From contig CALFTK010000037.1 of assembly GCA_937916465.1 (NCBI GenBank), positions 1 through 64,000 of the forward strand: 64,000 nt of DNA, read 5' to 3'. Positions within the stretch are counted from its first letter, which is position 1. Each line of letters starts with the position of its first letter. The notes beneath the pieces are model-generated. The model was not told the DNA's origin, searched no databases, and was given only the letters and a program-made list of their open reading frames with translations. The position numbers and the translations under genes were made by a program. This DNA comes from an uncultured Bacteroidales bacterium (GTDB lineage: Bacteria; Bacteroidota; Bacteroidia; Bacteroidales; Bacteroidaceae). This document shows, one piece after another, positions 27,167 through 35,674 of the stretch.

Positions 27167-29173
27167 ATGAAAATAACAGTAAAAAGAATAATCCTGCCTG
27201 CGTTAGTTGCGTGGGCGGGATTTGGTGTGTCATACGCTCAGAGTGTGCACCGAATGAATATCGATGTCAAGAAACCCGGTGTTGAGATAAGCAACACTAT
27301 GTATGGTCTCTTTTTTGAAGATATAAATTTTGCAGCCGACGGTGGCTTGTATGCTGAACTGGTAAAGAATCGTTCTTTTGATTTTCCGTATGCGTTGACA
27401 GGATGGTTACCGGCAGGTAATGTAAAGGTTCTTAACGATGGCCCGTTTGAAAATAATCCCAATTATGTAAGGTTGGGTGGTTCAGGCCATGGCGCAAAAT
27501 TTACAGCAATAACTAATGAAGGCTTTTTTGGAATAGGTCTGAAAGCCGGAGAAAAGTATCGTTTTACAGTATATGCAAGAACAGATGCTCCACGTGGGTC
27601 GTCCATAAGGATAGAGTTGATAGATAAAGCTGCTATGGGGGAACATCAGGCATTTGTCAGACAAAATCTGAGGATAGATTCAAAAGACTGGAAGAAATAT
27701 ACAGTAGAACTTACTTCGCCCATCACTATAAGTAAAGCACAGCTAAGAGTCTTTCTTACAGGCCAGGGCAATGTGGATTTAGAACATGTATCTCTATTCC
27801 CTGTTGATACCTGGAAAGGTAGAGAAAACGGATTGCGCAAAGACCTGGTGCAGGCTCTTGCCGATATGAAACCCGGAGTCTTCCGTTTTCCCGGTGGATG
27901 TATAGTGGAAGGAACTGATTTGGAAACACGTTACAACTGGAAGAATTCTGTAGGTCCGGTAGAAGACAGAAAACTTAATGAGAACCGTTGGCACTACACC
28001 TTCGATACCCGACTGTTCCCTGACTACTATCAGAGTTACGGTATGGGATTCTTTGAATTTTTCCAACTATGTGAAGATATAGGTGCAGAACCGTTACCGG
28101 TAGTTAGTTGTGGTTTGGCATGCCAATTCCAAAATGGAGTCGATGCTCATTGTTCTCTTGATGAGATTGATACTTTTGTGCAAGATGCCATAGATTTGGT
28201 TGAATTTGCTAATGGCGACATTAATACTGAATGGGGAAAACTGAGAGCAGATATGGGGCATCCCGAACCATTTGGAATGAAATATCTGGCTGTTGGTAAT
28301 GAACAGTGGGGCGAAGAGTATATAGAGCATCTTTTGCCTTTCTTGGAGGCTTTGCGTAAAGAGTGCCCCGAAATAGAGATAGTAGGAACATCCGGTCCAT
28401 ACGCAAGCGGAGATTATTTCGATTATTTGTGGCCCAAAATGAAAGAACTCGAAGCCGATCTGGTAGATGAACACTATTATTGTCCTGAAGATTGGTTTAT
28501 AAACAACGCAGCGCGCTACGATAGTTATGACCGAAAAGGACCTAAGGTGTTTGCAGGTGAATATGCGTGTCACGGGGCAGGAAGAAAATGGAATCATTTT
28601 AATGCTTCACTGCTTGAAGCAGGCTTCATGACCGGTCTGGAACGCAATGCAGATATAGTACGAATGGCTACTTACGCACCTCTGTTTGCACACGTAGAGG
28701 GTTGGCAGTGGCGTCCGGATCTTATTTGGTTTGATAATTTAAATGTTGCGCGCAGCTGTAGCTACTATGTACAACAGATGTACAGTACCAACAAAGGTAC
28801 TCATACTTTGAAACTGCTAAATGAAAATGGTGTTCCATATACAGGTGCAAACGGACAAGATGGGCTTTATGCAAGTGCAGTCTATGATGACACAGATAAT
28901 TCTATAGTCATAAAGGTTGTAAACATTAGTAATGAAGCTCGTGGCATTGATATTGTAATATCCGGAATGAAACGTAAAGAGGCAATACAGAGAGGTGTTG
29001 TAACAACACTTCATTCCGATGATATCTATGCCGATAATGTGCCTCATACCAATTTGGAAATCAAATCTGAGACAATAGTGCCTCAAACTTCTGAAATAGC
29101 TGTGAATGGCAATGGCTTGCAGACTACAATTCCTGCAAAGACATTTGCAGTTTACAGATTATACAAAAAATGA
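27167..29173 (+). CDS. GH51 alpha-L-arabinofuranosidase, secreted
   Basis: 668 residues with a signal peptide (about 1-24, ending SYAQ). NTMYGLFFEDINFAADGG near the start, then a carbohydrate-binding-like insert (~110-215), then the barrel. Acid/base Glu379 lies in GNEQWGEEY and nucleophile Glu465 in FAGEYACHG. Releases arabinose from arabinan or arabinoxylan. GH5 begins 1 bp after the stop, so the two genes are one transcript. Confidence 0.92.
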   Translation: MKITVKRIILPALVAWAGFGVSYAQSVHRMNIDVKKPGVEISNTMYGLFFEDINFAADGGLYAELVKNRSFDFPYALTGWLPAGNVKVLNDGPFENNPNYVRLGGSGHGAKFTAITNEGFFGIGLKAGEKYRFTVYARTDAPRGSSIRIELIDKAAMGEHQAFVRQNLRIDSKDWKKYTVELTSPITISKAQLRVFLTGQGNVDLEHVSLFPVDTWKGRENGLRKDLVQALADMKPGVFRFPGGCIVEGTDLETRYNWKNSVGPVEDRKLNENRWHYTFDTRLFPDYYQSYGMGFFEFFQLCEDIGAEPLPVVSCGLACQFQNGVDAHCSLDEIDTFVQDAIDLVEFANGDINTEWGKLRADMGHPEPFGMKYLAVGNEQWGEEYIEHLLPFLEALRKECPEIEIVGTSGPYASGDYFDYLWPKMKELEADLVDEHYYCPEDWFINNAARYDSYDRKGPKVFAGEYACHGAGRKWNHFNASLLEAGFMTGLERNADIVRMATYAPLFAHVEGWQWRPDLIWFDNLNVARSCSYYVQQMYSTNKGTHTLKLLNENGVPYTGANGQDGLYASAVYDDTDNSIVIKVVNISNEARGIDIVISGMKRKEAIQRGVVTTLHSDDIYADNVPHTNLEIKSETIVPQTSEIAVNGNGLQTTIPAKTFAVYRLYKK

Positions 29174-29174
29174 G

Positions 29175-30524
29175 ATGAAAAAACTACTTTTACTATCTAT
29201 ACTTCCTCTTCTCTTGCTGGGATGCACGTCGACTGTCAATGAAATGCCCTATGTAGAGGATGGTAAATTTTATGTGGATGGTGAACCTTATAGATTTATA
29301 GGTGTGAACTTCTGGTATGGAGCAATATTGGGTTCACAAGGTGAGGGCGGAAATAGAGAACGTCTGGCTAAAGAACTGGATATGCTAAAGAGTATTGGCG
29401 TTACCAATGTAAGGGTTCTTGTGGGCTCTGATGGTGCGCCGGATACTTTATCCACATCTTTTAGTAGCGATATGAATAGCGGTGTTGCTAACATCAGATC
29501 GCATAAAGTTCAGCCAACATTGCAGACAGCTCCGGGTGTATATAATGATGAAATATTGGATGGACTTGATTGGATGATGGTGGAACTTGCCAAACGTGAA
29601 ATGACAGCCGTTCTTTATATGAATAACACTTGGGAATGGAGTGGTGGATATGGACAGTATCTGGCTTGGGCTCATTCAGATGAAACTCCAGATGAACTTC
29701 AGAATCGCAATGGTCTGCTGGTAAGTCCTTGGGAGAGCAGGACAAATATGTTCTATAAAGATTCTGTGGCAACAGCAATGTTCGAAGATCATATCAAATT
29801 CATTGTCAGCAGAACAAATAGATATACAGGTGTAAAGTATATTGACGATCCAACTCTCTTCTCCTGGCAAATTGGAAACGAACCACGTCCGCTTGGCAGA
29901 GACAATAAAGAGGTATTTATAGAGTGGATAGATAAGACGGCCAAACTTATTCGTTCGTTAGATCCCAATCATATGATATCAACAGGCAATGAGGGTGAAA
30001 TGGGAAGTGATAACGATATGGAGATAGTCGATGCTATAAATGCTATTCCTGAAATATCTTATATGACAATCCATATATGGCCGTTCAACTGGAGCTGGAT
30101 AAGAGAGAATACTATTCAAACCAACTTGCCTGTTGCCATTGAAAATACCGGCAAATATATAGACAAGCATATAGGGATAGCATCAAAATATTCAAAACCT
30201 ATTGCAATTGAAGAGTTTGGTTATCCACGTGATAATTATGCATTTAAACTTGGTACGCCTGTTACTGCTCGTAATGAATATTATGAATATCTGTTCAAGA
30301 CCTTAGTTGAACAAAAAGAGCAGGATGGACCGGTGGCAGGATGTAATCTTTGGACCTGGGGTGGTTACGCGATACCTGCGGATGACCACGATTTTTGGTA
30401 TAAAGGTGATGATTATACGGGTGATCCGGCTCAGGAGAATCAGGGGCTGAATTCGGTTTTTGTCAGCGACACAGTAACAATTGAATTGATTGAAAAATAT
30501 AATAAACTACTTAATACCAAATAA
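29175..30524 (+). CDS. GH5 beta-mannanase (GH5_7-like), lipoprotein
   Basis: 449 residues from ATG 29175, chosen because it gives a lipoprotein signal (LLLLGC, Cys17); a longer frame from 29106 lies inside the GH51 gene. GVNFWYGA and MLKSIGVTNVRVLVG open the barrel. Acid/base Glu236 is in WQIGNEPRP and nucleophile Glu347 in AIEEFGYPRD. This pattern fits subfamily 7 endo-beta-1,4-mannanases. It supplies mannobiose-type oligosaccharides to the epimerase (45140) and GH130 (31539) enzymes. Confidence 0.87.
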   Translation: MKKLLLLSILPLLLLGCTSTVNEMPYVEDGKFYVDGEPYRFIGVNFWYGAILGSQGEGGNRERLAKELDMLKSIGVTNVRVLVGSDGAPDTLSTSFSSDMNSGVANIRSHKVQPTLQTAPGVYNDEILDGLDWMMVELAKREMTAVLYMNNTWEWSGGYGQYLAWAHSDETPDELQNRNGLLVSPWESRTNMFYKDSVATAMFEDHIKFIVSRTNRYTGVKYIDDPTLFSWQIGNEPRPLGRDNKEVFIEWIDKTAKLIRSLDPNHMISTGNEGEMGSDNDMEIVDAINAIPEISYMTIHIWPFNWSWIRENTIQTNLPVAIENTGKYIDKHIGIASKYSKPIAIEEFGYPRDNYAFKLGTPVTARNEYYEYLFKTLVEQKEQDGPVAGCNLWTWGGYAIPADDHDFWYKGDDYTGDPAQENQGLNSVFVSDTVTIELIEKYNKLLNTK

Positions 30525-30526
30525 AT

Positions 30527-31537
30527 ATGGATATAAAAGGATTGTATAAAGCAGACGAACAGCGATATGATGGTAGAATGCCATATAAAAAGTGTGGAAA
30601 CAGTGGTTTGCGCTTACCTTCTCTGTCGTTAGGAATGTGGCACAATTTTGGAAGTGTTGATAGACTGGAGAATTGTGTGAAAATAGTGCATACTGCATTT
30701 GATAATGGTATAAACTGTTTCGATCTGGCCAATAACTACGGACCGGTGTATGGGTCTGCTGAAGAGACATTTGGAACTATTTTTGAACGTTCGCTTAAAC
30801 CATACAGAGATGAACTCTTCCTGGTTACCAAAGCCGGTTATGATATGTGGCCCGGTCCATACGGTGATGGTGGTTCCAGAAAGTATCTGTTTAGCAGTAT
30901 AGACCAAAGCCTGAAGAGAATGAAGGTAGATTATGTAGATCTATTCTATTCCCACAGATACGATCCCAATACACCATTGGAAGAGACAATGCAAGCTCTT
31001 GTAGATATTGTACGCAGTGGCAGAGCATTATATATAGGTATTTCAAATTATCCTGCTCATACATTGCCGTTTGTCTTTTCATACCTGAAAGACAGAGATG
31101 TCCCTTGTCTGGTATATCAGGGTAAATACAATATTCTTCATCGTGCTCCGGAAACAGAAGGAATATTGCAGGCTTGTCAAGATGCCGGGGTTGGGTTTGT
31201 AGCCTTTTCGCCATTGGCTCAAGGACTTTTAACAGATAGATATTTTAATGGCATACCATCCGATTCAAGAATGGCCAGAGAATTTTTCCTGAAAAGCGCT
31301 GTGCTAACTGAATCAATGTTGGCAGGTCTTAAAGAACTTGATGAAATAGCCAGAGATCGCGGTCAGAGTCTCTCTGCCATGGCTTTGGCATGGCTATTGG
31401 AAAAAGAACCGGTTACTTCTGCAATAATAGGAGCCAGTACTCCTGAACAGTTAAAGGCAAACATAAAAGCAGTGGAGAATATCCCATTTATGGAGAGCGA
31501 ATTGCAAAAGATTGATGCCATTTCAAATAATATCTGA
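30527..31537 (+). CDS. aldo/keto reductase, YghZ/GAP-reductase-like
   Basis: 336 residues. The catalytic tetrad is visible: Asp66 and Tyr71 (FDLANNYG), Lys102 (VTKAGY) and His143 (FYSHRYD). The sequence resembles the YghZ branch (L-glyceraldehyde 3-phosphate reductase). It starts 2 bp after GH5, and its stop is 1 bp before the GH130 start. Its substrate in a mannan operon is unknown; reduction of a sugar aldehyde is a guess. Confidence 0.87.
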   Translation: MDIKGLYKADEQRYDGRMPYKKCGNSGLRLPSLSLGMWHNFGSVDRLENCVKIVHTAFDNGINCFDLANNYGPVYGSAEETFGTIFERSLKPYRDELFLVTKAGYDMWPGPYGDGGSRKYLFSSIDQSLKRMKVDYVDLFYSHRYDPNTPLEETMQALVDIVRSGRALYIGISNYPAHTLPFVFSYLKDRDVPCLVYQGKYNILHRAPETEGILQACQDAGVGFVAFSPLAQGLLTDRYFNGIPSDSRMAREFFLKSAVLTESMLAGLKELDEIARDRGQSLSAMALAWLLEKEPVTSAIIGASTPEQLKANIKAVENIPFMESELQKIDAISNNI

Positions 31538-31538
31538 T

Positions 31539-32699
31539 ATGAGTATATTCGATGAAAGGAAAGATGTTATAGTTAATGAGTTCAATGCACTGTTAGCAAG
31601 AGAAAACAGACCTTCTTCAACAAACGGGGTGTGGACCAGATATAAGTTTCCAATTCTTACCGGTGACCATGCTCCTTTGGAGTGGAGATACGATTTTAAT
31701 CCTATTACAAATCCATATTTTATGGAGCGCATAGGAATACATGCCACTTTTAATTCCGGCGCTATAAAAATGAACGGAAAATATCTGCTGGTTGTAAGAG
31801 TGGAGGGTGCCGATAGAAAATCTTTTTTTGCTGTTGCTGAGAGTCCCAATGGGATAGATAATTTCCGTTTCTGGGAACGTCCTGTAACTATGCCTGAAAC
31901 CGATAATCCCGATACGAATGTCTATGATATGCGCCTGACAAAACATGAAGATGGTTGGATATATGGTGTTTTCTGTTCAGAGCGTAAGGACCCTGATGCC
32001 GCGCCAGGCGATTTGTCTTCGGCTGTGGCTGCGGCAGGAATAGCCAGAACAAAAGATTTGATATCGTGGGAGAGATTGCCCGATTTGAAATCTAAATCAC
32101 AACAGCGTAATGTGGTGTTACACCCGGAATTTGTGGATGGTAAATATGCATTCTATACTCGCCCGCAAGATGGATTTATTGATGCCGGAAGTGGTGGAGG
32201 AATAGGCTGGGCTCTTGTGGATGATATAACAAATGCAGAAATAACCGATGAAAAAATAATCGATTTCAGATATTACCATACCATTAAAGAGGTAAAGAAT
32301 GGGGAAGGGCCTCATCCTATAAAAACGCCCAAAGGGTGGTTGCACCTTGCTCATGGTGTACGTGGCTGTGCAGCCGGATTGAGATATGTACTGTATATGT
32401 ATATGACATCGCTTGAAGACCCAACGAAAGTAATTGCTGCGCCGGGTGGTTTCTTTATGGCACCTCAAGGCGAAGAATATGTGGGCGATGTCTCAAATGT
32501 TCTGTTTACCAACGGCTGGATAGAAGATAATGGTAAAGTCTTTATCTATTATGCTTCGAGCGATACACGTATGCACGTAGCTACATCTACTGTTGATAAA
32601 CTGATAGATTACTGTATGAACACCCCTGCTGATGGACTGCGCTCTGCAACATCAGTAATGGCTATAAACAGCCTTATAGACAGAAATAAATCGTTGTAG
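31539..32699 (+). CDS. GH130 4-O-beta-D-mannosyl-D-glucose phosphorylase
   Basis: 386 residues from ATG 31539 (MSIFDERKD, matching the family N-terminus); an ATG at 31512 lies inside the aldo/keto reductase gene. GH130 subfamily 1 features include WTRYKFPILTGDHAPLEWRYD, NVYDMRLT (Asp130, near the reported catalytic Asp131) and GEGPHPIKTPKGWL. It splits mannosyl-glucose with phosphate into mannose 1-phosphate and glucose, after cellobiose 2-epimerase converts mannobiose. No signal peptide; cytoplasmic. Last gene of the MFS-GH51-GH5-AKR-GH130 run. Confidence 0.9.
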   Translation: MSIFDERKDVIVNEFNALLARENRPSSTNGVWTRYKFPILTGDHAPLEWRYDFNPITNPYFMERIGIHATFNSGAIKMNGKYLLVVRVEGADRKSFFAVAESPNGIDNFRFWERPVTMPETDNPDTNVYDMRLTKHEDGWIYGVFCSERKDPDAAPGDLSSAVAAAGIARTKDLISWERLPDLKSKSQQRNVVLHPEFVDGKYAFYTRPQDGFIDAGSGGGIGWALVDDITNAEITDEKIIDFRYYHTIKEVKNGEGPHPIKTPKGWLHLAHGVRGCAAGLRYVLYMYMTSLEDPTKVIAAPGGFFMAPQGEEYVGDVSNVLFTNGWIEDNGKVFIYYASSDTRMHVATSTVDKLIDYCMNTPADGLRSATSVMAINSLIDRNKSL

Positions 32700-32723
32700 G
32701 ATTTCTTCTAATAGTTAGACAAT

Positions 32724-32756
32724 GCTGCCTGCTTTTACCTGTTATGAGCGGGCAGC
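32724..32756. terminator. hairpin between convergent GH130 and GT2 genes
   Basis: GCTGCCTGC (32724-32732) pairs with GCGGGCAGC (32748-32756), with one wobble pair, followed by GTTTATTAT. The last codons of the GT2 gene lie inside the stem. Confidence 0.6.
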
Positions 32757-33644
32757 GTTTATTATGCCTTTGGAGATGTTCCAACGCATTAGTAGTAGGT
32801 ATTTTGATTGTATTGGTCTATGTGTTAAACAGAGTAATAAAGTTGCACCCCATTTGCATAACTCTTTAATTATTAGATTGAACCTATGGTTGTGCAGTGT
32901 CGCTCTGGTCCATTGGCCAATGCCGTTGTTGAATGCCAGACGGGAAAAATAGTCCCTGTTTAGTTTTGATTCCGGAATAATGTGGTACATAACTGCCCGA
33001 GGTACATAGTAACACTCCATACCCTTTGATTTCATACGCTCAAACAGGTCGCTCTCTTCGCCACCGGAAAGTTTTTTTCCTGTGCGCCCTAATGTGGTGT
33101 CAAACACCCCTATCTTTTCAAAAGCGGTTCTACGCATAGCCATATTGCCACCACCCGGTATGCGCCCTTTTGGGAAGGGTTTAATGGTTTCTCCAAAATC
33201 CATTGGATTTGCAATAGGTTCCTCTGCATATTTTGACATCCATTTCGGCCTGCCGCTTGGGTATTCGGCAATAATCTTTCCACCTGCCGACATTGCCTGC
33301 GGAACACTGTCAAATAAATCAATGTATGAATCTACGAATTCCGGAACTATATGTTCGTCATCGTCAATAAATGCAATAATGTCACCTTGAGCATTGCTGA
33401 TACCTGCGTTTCTTGCATGTGACAGCCCTTGCTTGGTTTCCAGACAGTACCTGATGTTTAGTGATGGGTTGTCAGCAATGAACTGCTCAATGTTGCCGCG
33501 TGTGTGGTCTTTGGAATTGTTGTCAACAACAACACACTCCCAAATAGCCTTGTCGGCGGTCTGAGCTGCAACAGAACGCAGTGTTATCATAAGCTGTTCT
33601 GCTCTGTTATAAGTGGCTATGACTATTGTTAACCTTACCATCAT
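32742..33644 (-). CDS. family 2 glycosyltransferase
   Basis: 300 residues, GT-A fold. IVIATYNRAEQL opens the nucleotide-sugar fold, VVDNNSKDHT follows, and FIDDDEH holds the metal-binding D-x-D. GGEESDLFERM lies at the acceptor side. A hydrophobic stretch near residue 260-280 suggests membrane contact. Acceptor and donor are unknown; cell-surface polysaccharide synthesis is typical. It is a single gene, divergent from the symporter. Confidence 0.87.
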   Translation of the reverse strand: MMVRLTIVIATYNRAEQLMITLRSVAAQTADKAIWECVVVDNNSKDHTRGNIEQFIADNPSLNIRYCLETKQGLSHARNAGISNAQGDIIAFIDDDEHIVPEFVDSYIDLFDSVPQAMSAGGKIIAEYPSGRPKWMSKYAEEPIANPMDFGETIKPFPKGRIPGGGNMAMRRTAFEKIGVFDTTLGRTGKKLSGGEESDLFERMKSKGMECYYVPRAVMYHIIPESKLNRDYFSRLAFNNGIGQWTRATLHNHRFNLIIKELCKWGATLLLCLTHRPIQSKYLLLMRWNISKGIINAARS

Positions 33645-33742
33645 TGCAAAGTTAAGGATTTATTCGGTTGATTCTATTTCTGTGGTTAATAATAATTGTC
33701 TCTTTTTTACCTCTGCCTGTGTAAACCTAAAAATAAGTTTAT

Positions 33743-33750
33743 TAAATTTG
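33743..33750 (+). promoter_or_regulatory. -7 box for symporter-GH94 operon
   Basis: TAAATTTG is a full -7 match, 41 bp upstream of the symporter ATG. The best -33 (TGTG, 33718-33721, spacing 21) is poor. Confidence 0.5.
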
Positions 33751-33791
33751 CAAATCAGTAAACTAACCAATACTAACTAATTGTAAGTAAA

Positions 33792-35657
33792 ATGAGACAA
33801 ATTGCATTGACTACTGCCGATCTGCTGATAATTGCAGCATATTTAGGCATCCTGATTTTCATTGGTATCTATTTGAAAAAACAGGCATCAAAAAACCTTG
33901 AAACGTATCTTTTAGGTGGAAAAAACATCCCTTGGTACTTGTTGGGACTCTCCAATGCATCCGGTATGTTTGATATATCCGGAACAGTGTGGCTTGTAGG
34001 TATCACAGTTGTTTATGGATTGAAGAGTGTATTTATGCCTTGGGTTTGGCCTGTATTTAACCAGATTTTCCTAATGGCATATCTATCTACATGGCTAAGA
34101 AGGTCTAATTGTACCACAGGTGCGGAATGGATAGGATTCCGCTTTGGTAAAGATTCAGGAGCTAAGTTTTCACATTGGATTATAGTAGTATTTGCAATCA
34201 TTGTATGTCTAAGTATGTTGGCATACGGTTTTATAGGCTTAGGAAAATTTGTGGAAATATTCCTTCCTCTCAAAACAGTATTCCCATTCTTATCGGCACT
34301 TCCTGATGCATACGTTCCTCATGTATGGGGAATTTTGTTCACTCTGTTTGCAGTCTTCTATTCACTGCTTGGAGGTATGACCAGTATAGTTTGGGCTGAT
34401 GTGGCACAATATGTGCTGATGACATTGGCGTCTATAGCAATAGCTGTTATTGCAATGGTAAAACTAACCGATTTCGATTTAATGGCTATACTCCCGGAAG
34501 GTTGGACCTCTATGTGGTGGAAAGGTTCTAGTTTGGGAATCAGTTGGTCCGGAGCATTAGAAGAGTTTAATAAAACAATTGCATCCGATGGATATTCTCT
34601 ATTCGGCCTATTCTTTGGATTGGTATTGGTAAAGGGTATTATGGTAAGTATTGCCGGCCCTGCTCCTACTTACGATATGCAGAAGATTCTATCTACAAAA
34701 TCACCTAAAGAGGCATCTATGATGAGTGGTTTTGTAACAGTAGTATTGATGCCGGTACGTTATCTTATGATTGCGGGTATTGCAGTACTTGGCCTAATCT
34801 TATTTAGTGATATTGAACCATTGGTACGCAACAGCGCAGGTAATATAGACTTTGAATTGGTGCTTCCGGCTATTATTAATCACTCTTGCATACCTGCAGG
34901 TTTGACAGGTCTTTTGGTGGCAGGTTTGCTTGCTGCCTTTATGTCAACATTTGCCGGTACACTCAATGCGGCTCAGGCATACATTGTGAACGATATTTAC
35001 ATTAAATATTTCAAGCCGCAGGCTACTCCAAAACAAGCAACAAATGCAAACTACATAGTTGGTTTGGTTGTGGTAATAATCAGTATAGGATTTGGCGTTT
35101 TGGCGCAAGATGTAAACAGCATTCTTCAGTGGGTAACAAATGCTCTGTATGGCAGTTATGTTGCAGCCAATGTGCTAAAATGGCACTGGTGGAGATTCAA
35201 TTCACGCGGTTTTGCATGGGGTATGGTATTTGGCTTGATTCCGGCACTGCTGCTTTCACAAATTCCATTCTTTAATCAGTGGGGTTCAGTTTCGGCTCTC
35301 TACTACTTCCCAATAATACTATTGTTCTCTGTAATAGGATGTTTGGTTGGTACATATACAACTGAACCTACCGATGAAGAGACATTGAAGAATTTCTACT
35401 ACAAGACTCGTCCTTGGGGATTCTGGAAACCAATAAAAGAGAAGGTAATGGCAGAACATCCGGAATTCAAAGAGAATAAGAATTTTGTTAAGGATATGGT
35501 TAATGTAGCTGCAGGTATAGTTTGGCAGACAGCATTGGTTGCAGGACCTATCTATTTGGTAGTGAAAGACTTCGTAGGTTTAGGATTGGCTATTATGTGC
35601 ATAGTAGTAGGTACAATCATTCTAAAGAAAAACTGGTATAACAAACTGGAAGATTAA
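33792..35657 (+). CDS. sodium:solute symporter (SSS family)
   Basis: 621 residues with about 13-14 membrane helices. Family markers are LIIAAYLGILIFIGIY in the first helix, SNASGMFDISGTVWLVG and GLTGLLVAGLLAAFMSTFAGTLNAAQAYIVND. Substrate is probably a disaccharide, because the cytoplasmic cellobiose phosphorylase follows 17 bp downstream in the same operon; this is inference from context. Confidence 0.9.
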   Translation: MRQIALTTADLLIIAAYLGILIFIGIYLKKQASKNLETYLLGGKNIPWYLLGLSNASGMFDISGTVWLVGITVVYGLKSVFMPWVWPVFNQIFLMAYLSTWLRRSNCTTGAEWIGFRFGKDSGAKFSHWIIVVFAIIVCLSMLAYGFIGLGKFVEIFLPLKTVFPFLSALPDAYVPHVWGILFTLFAVFYSLLGGMTSIVWADVAQYVLMTLASIAIAVIAMVKLTDFDLMAILPEGWTSMWWKGSSLGISWSGALEEFNKTIASDGYSLFGLFFGLVLVKGIMVSIAGPAPTYDMQKILSTKSPKEASMMSGFVTVVLMPVRYLMIAGIAVLGLILFSDIEPLVRNSAGNIDFELVLPAIINHSCIPAGLTGLLVAGLLAAFMSTFAGTLNAAQAYIVNDIYIKYFKPQATPKQATNANYIVGLVVVIISIGFGVLAQDVNSILQWVTNALYGSYVAANVLKWHWWRFNSRGFAWGMVFGLIPALLLSQIPFFNQWGSVSALYYFPIILLFSVIGCLVGTYTTEPTDEETLKNFYYKTRPWGFWKPIKEKVMAEHPEFKENKNFVKDMVNVAAGIVWQTALVAGPIYLVVKDFVGLGLAIMCIVVGTIILKKNWYNKLED

Positions 35658-35674
35658 CACAAAAAACAATAACA

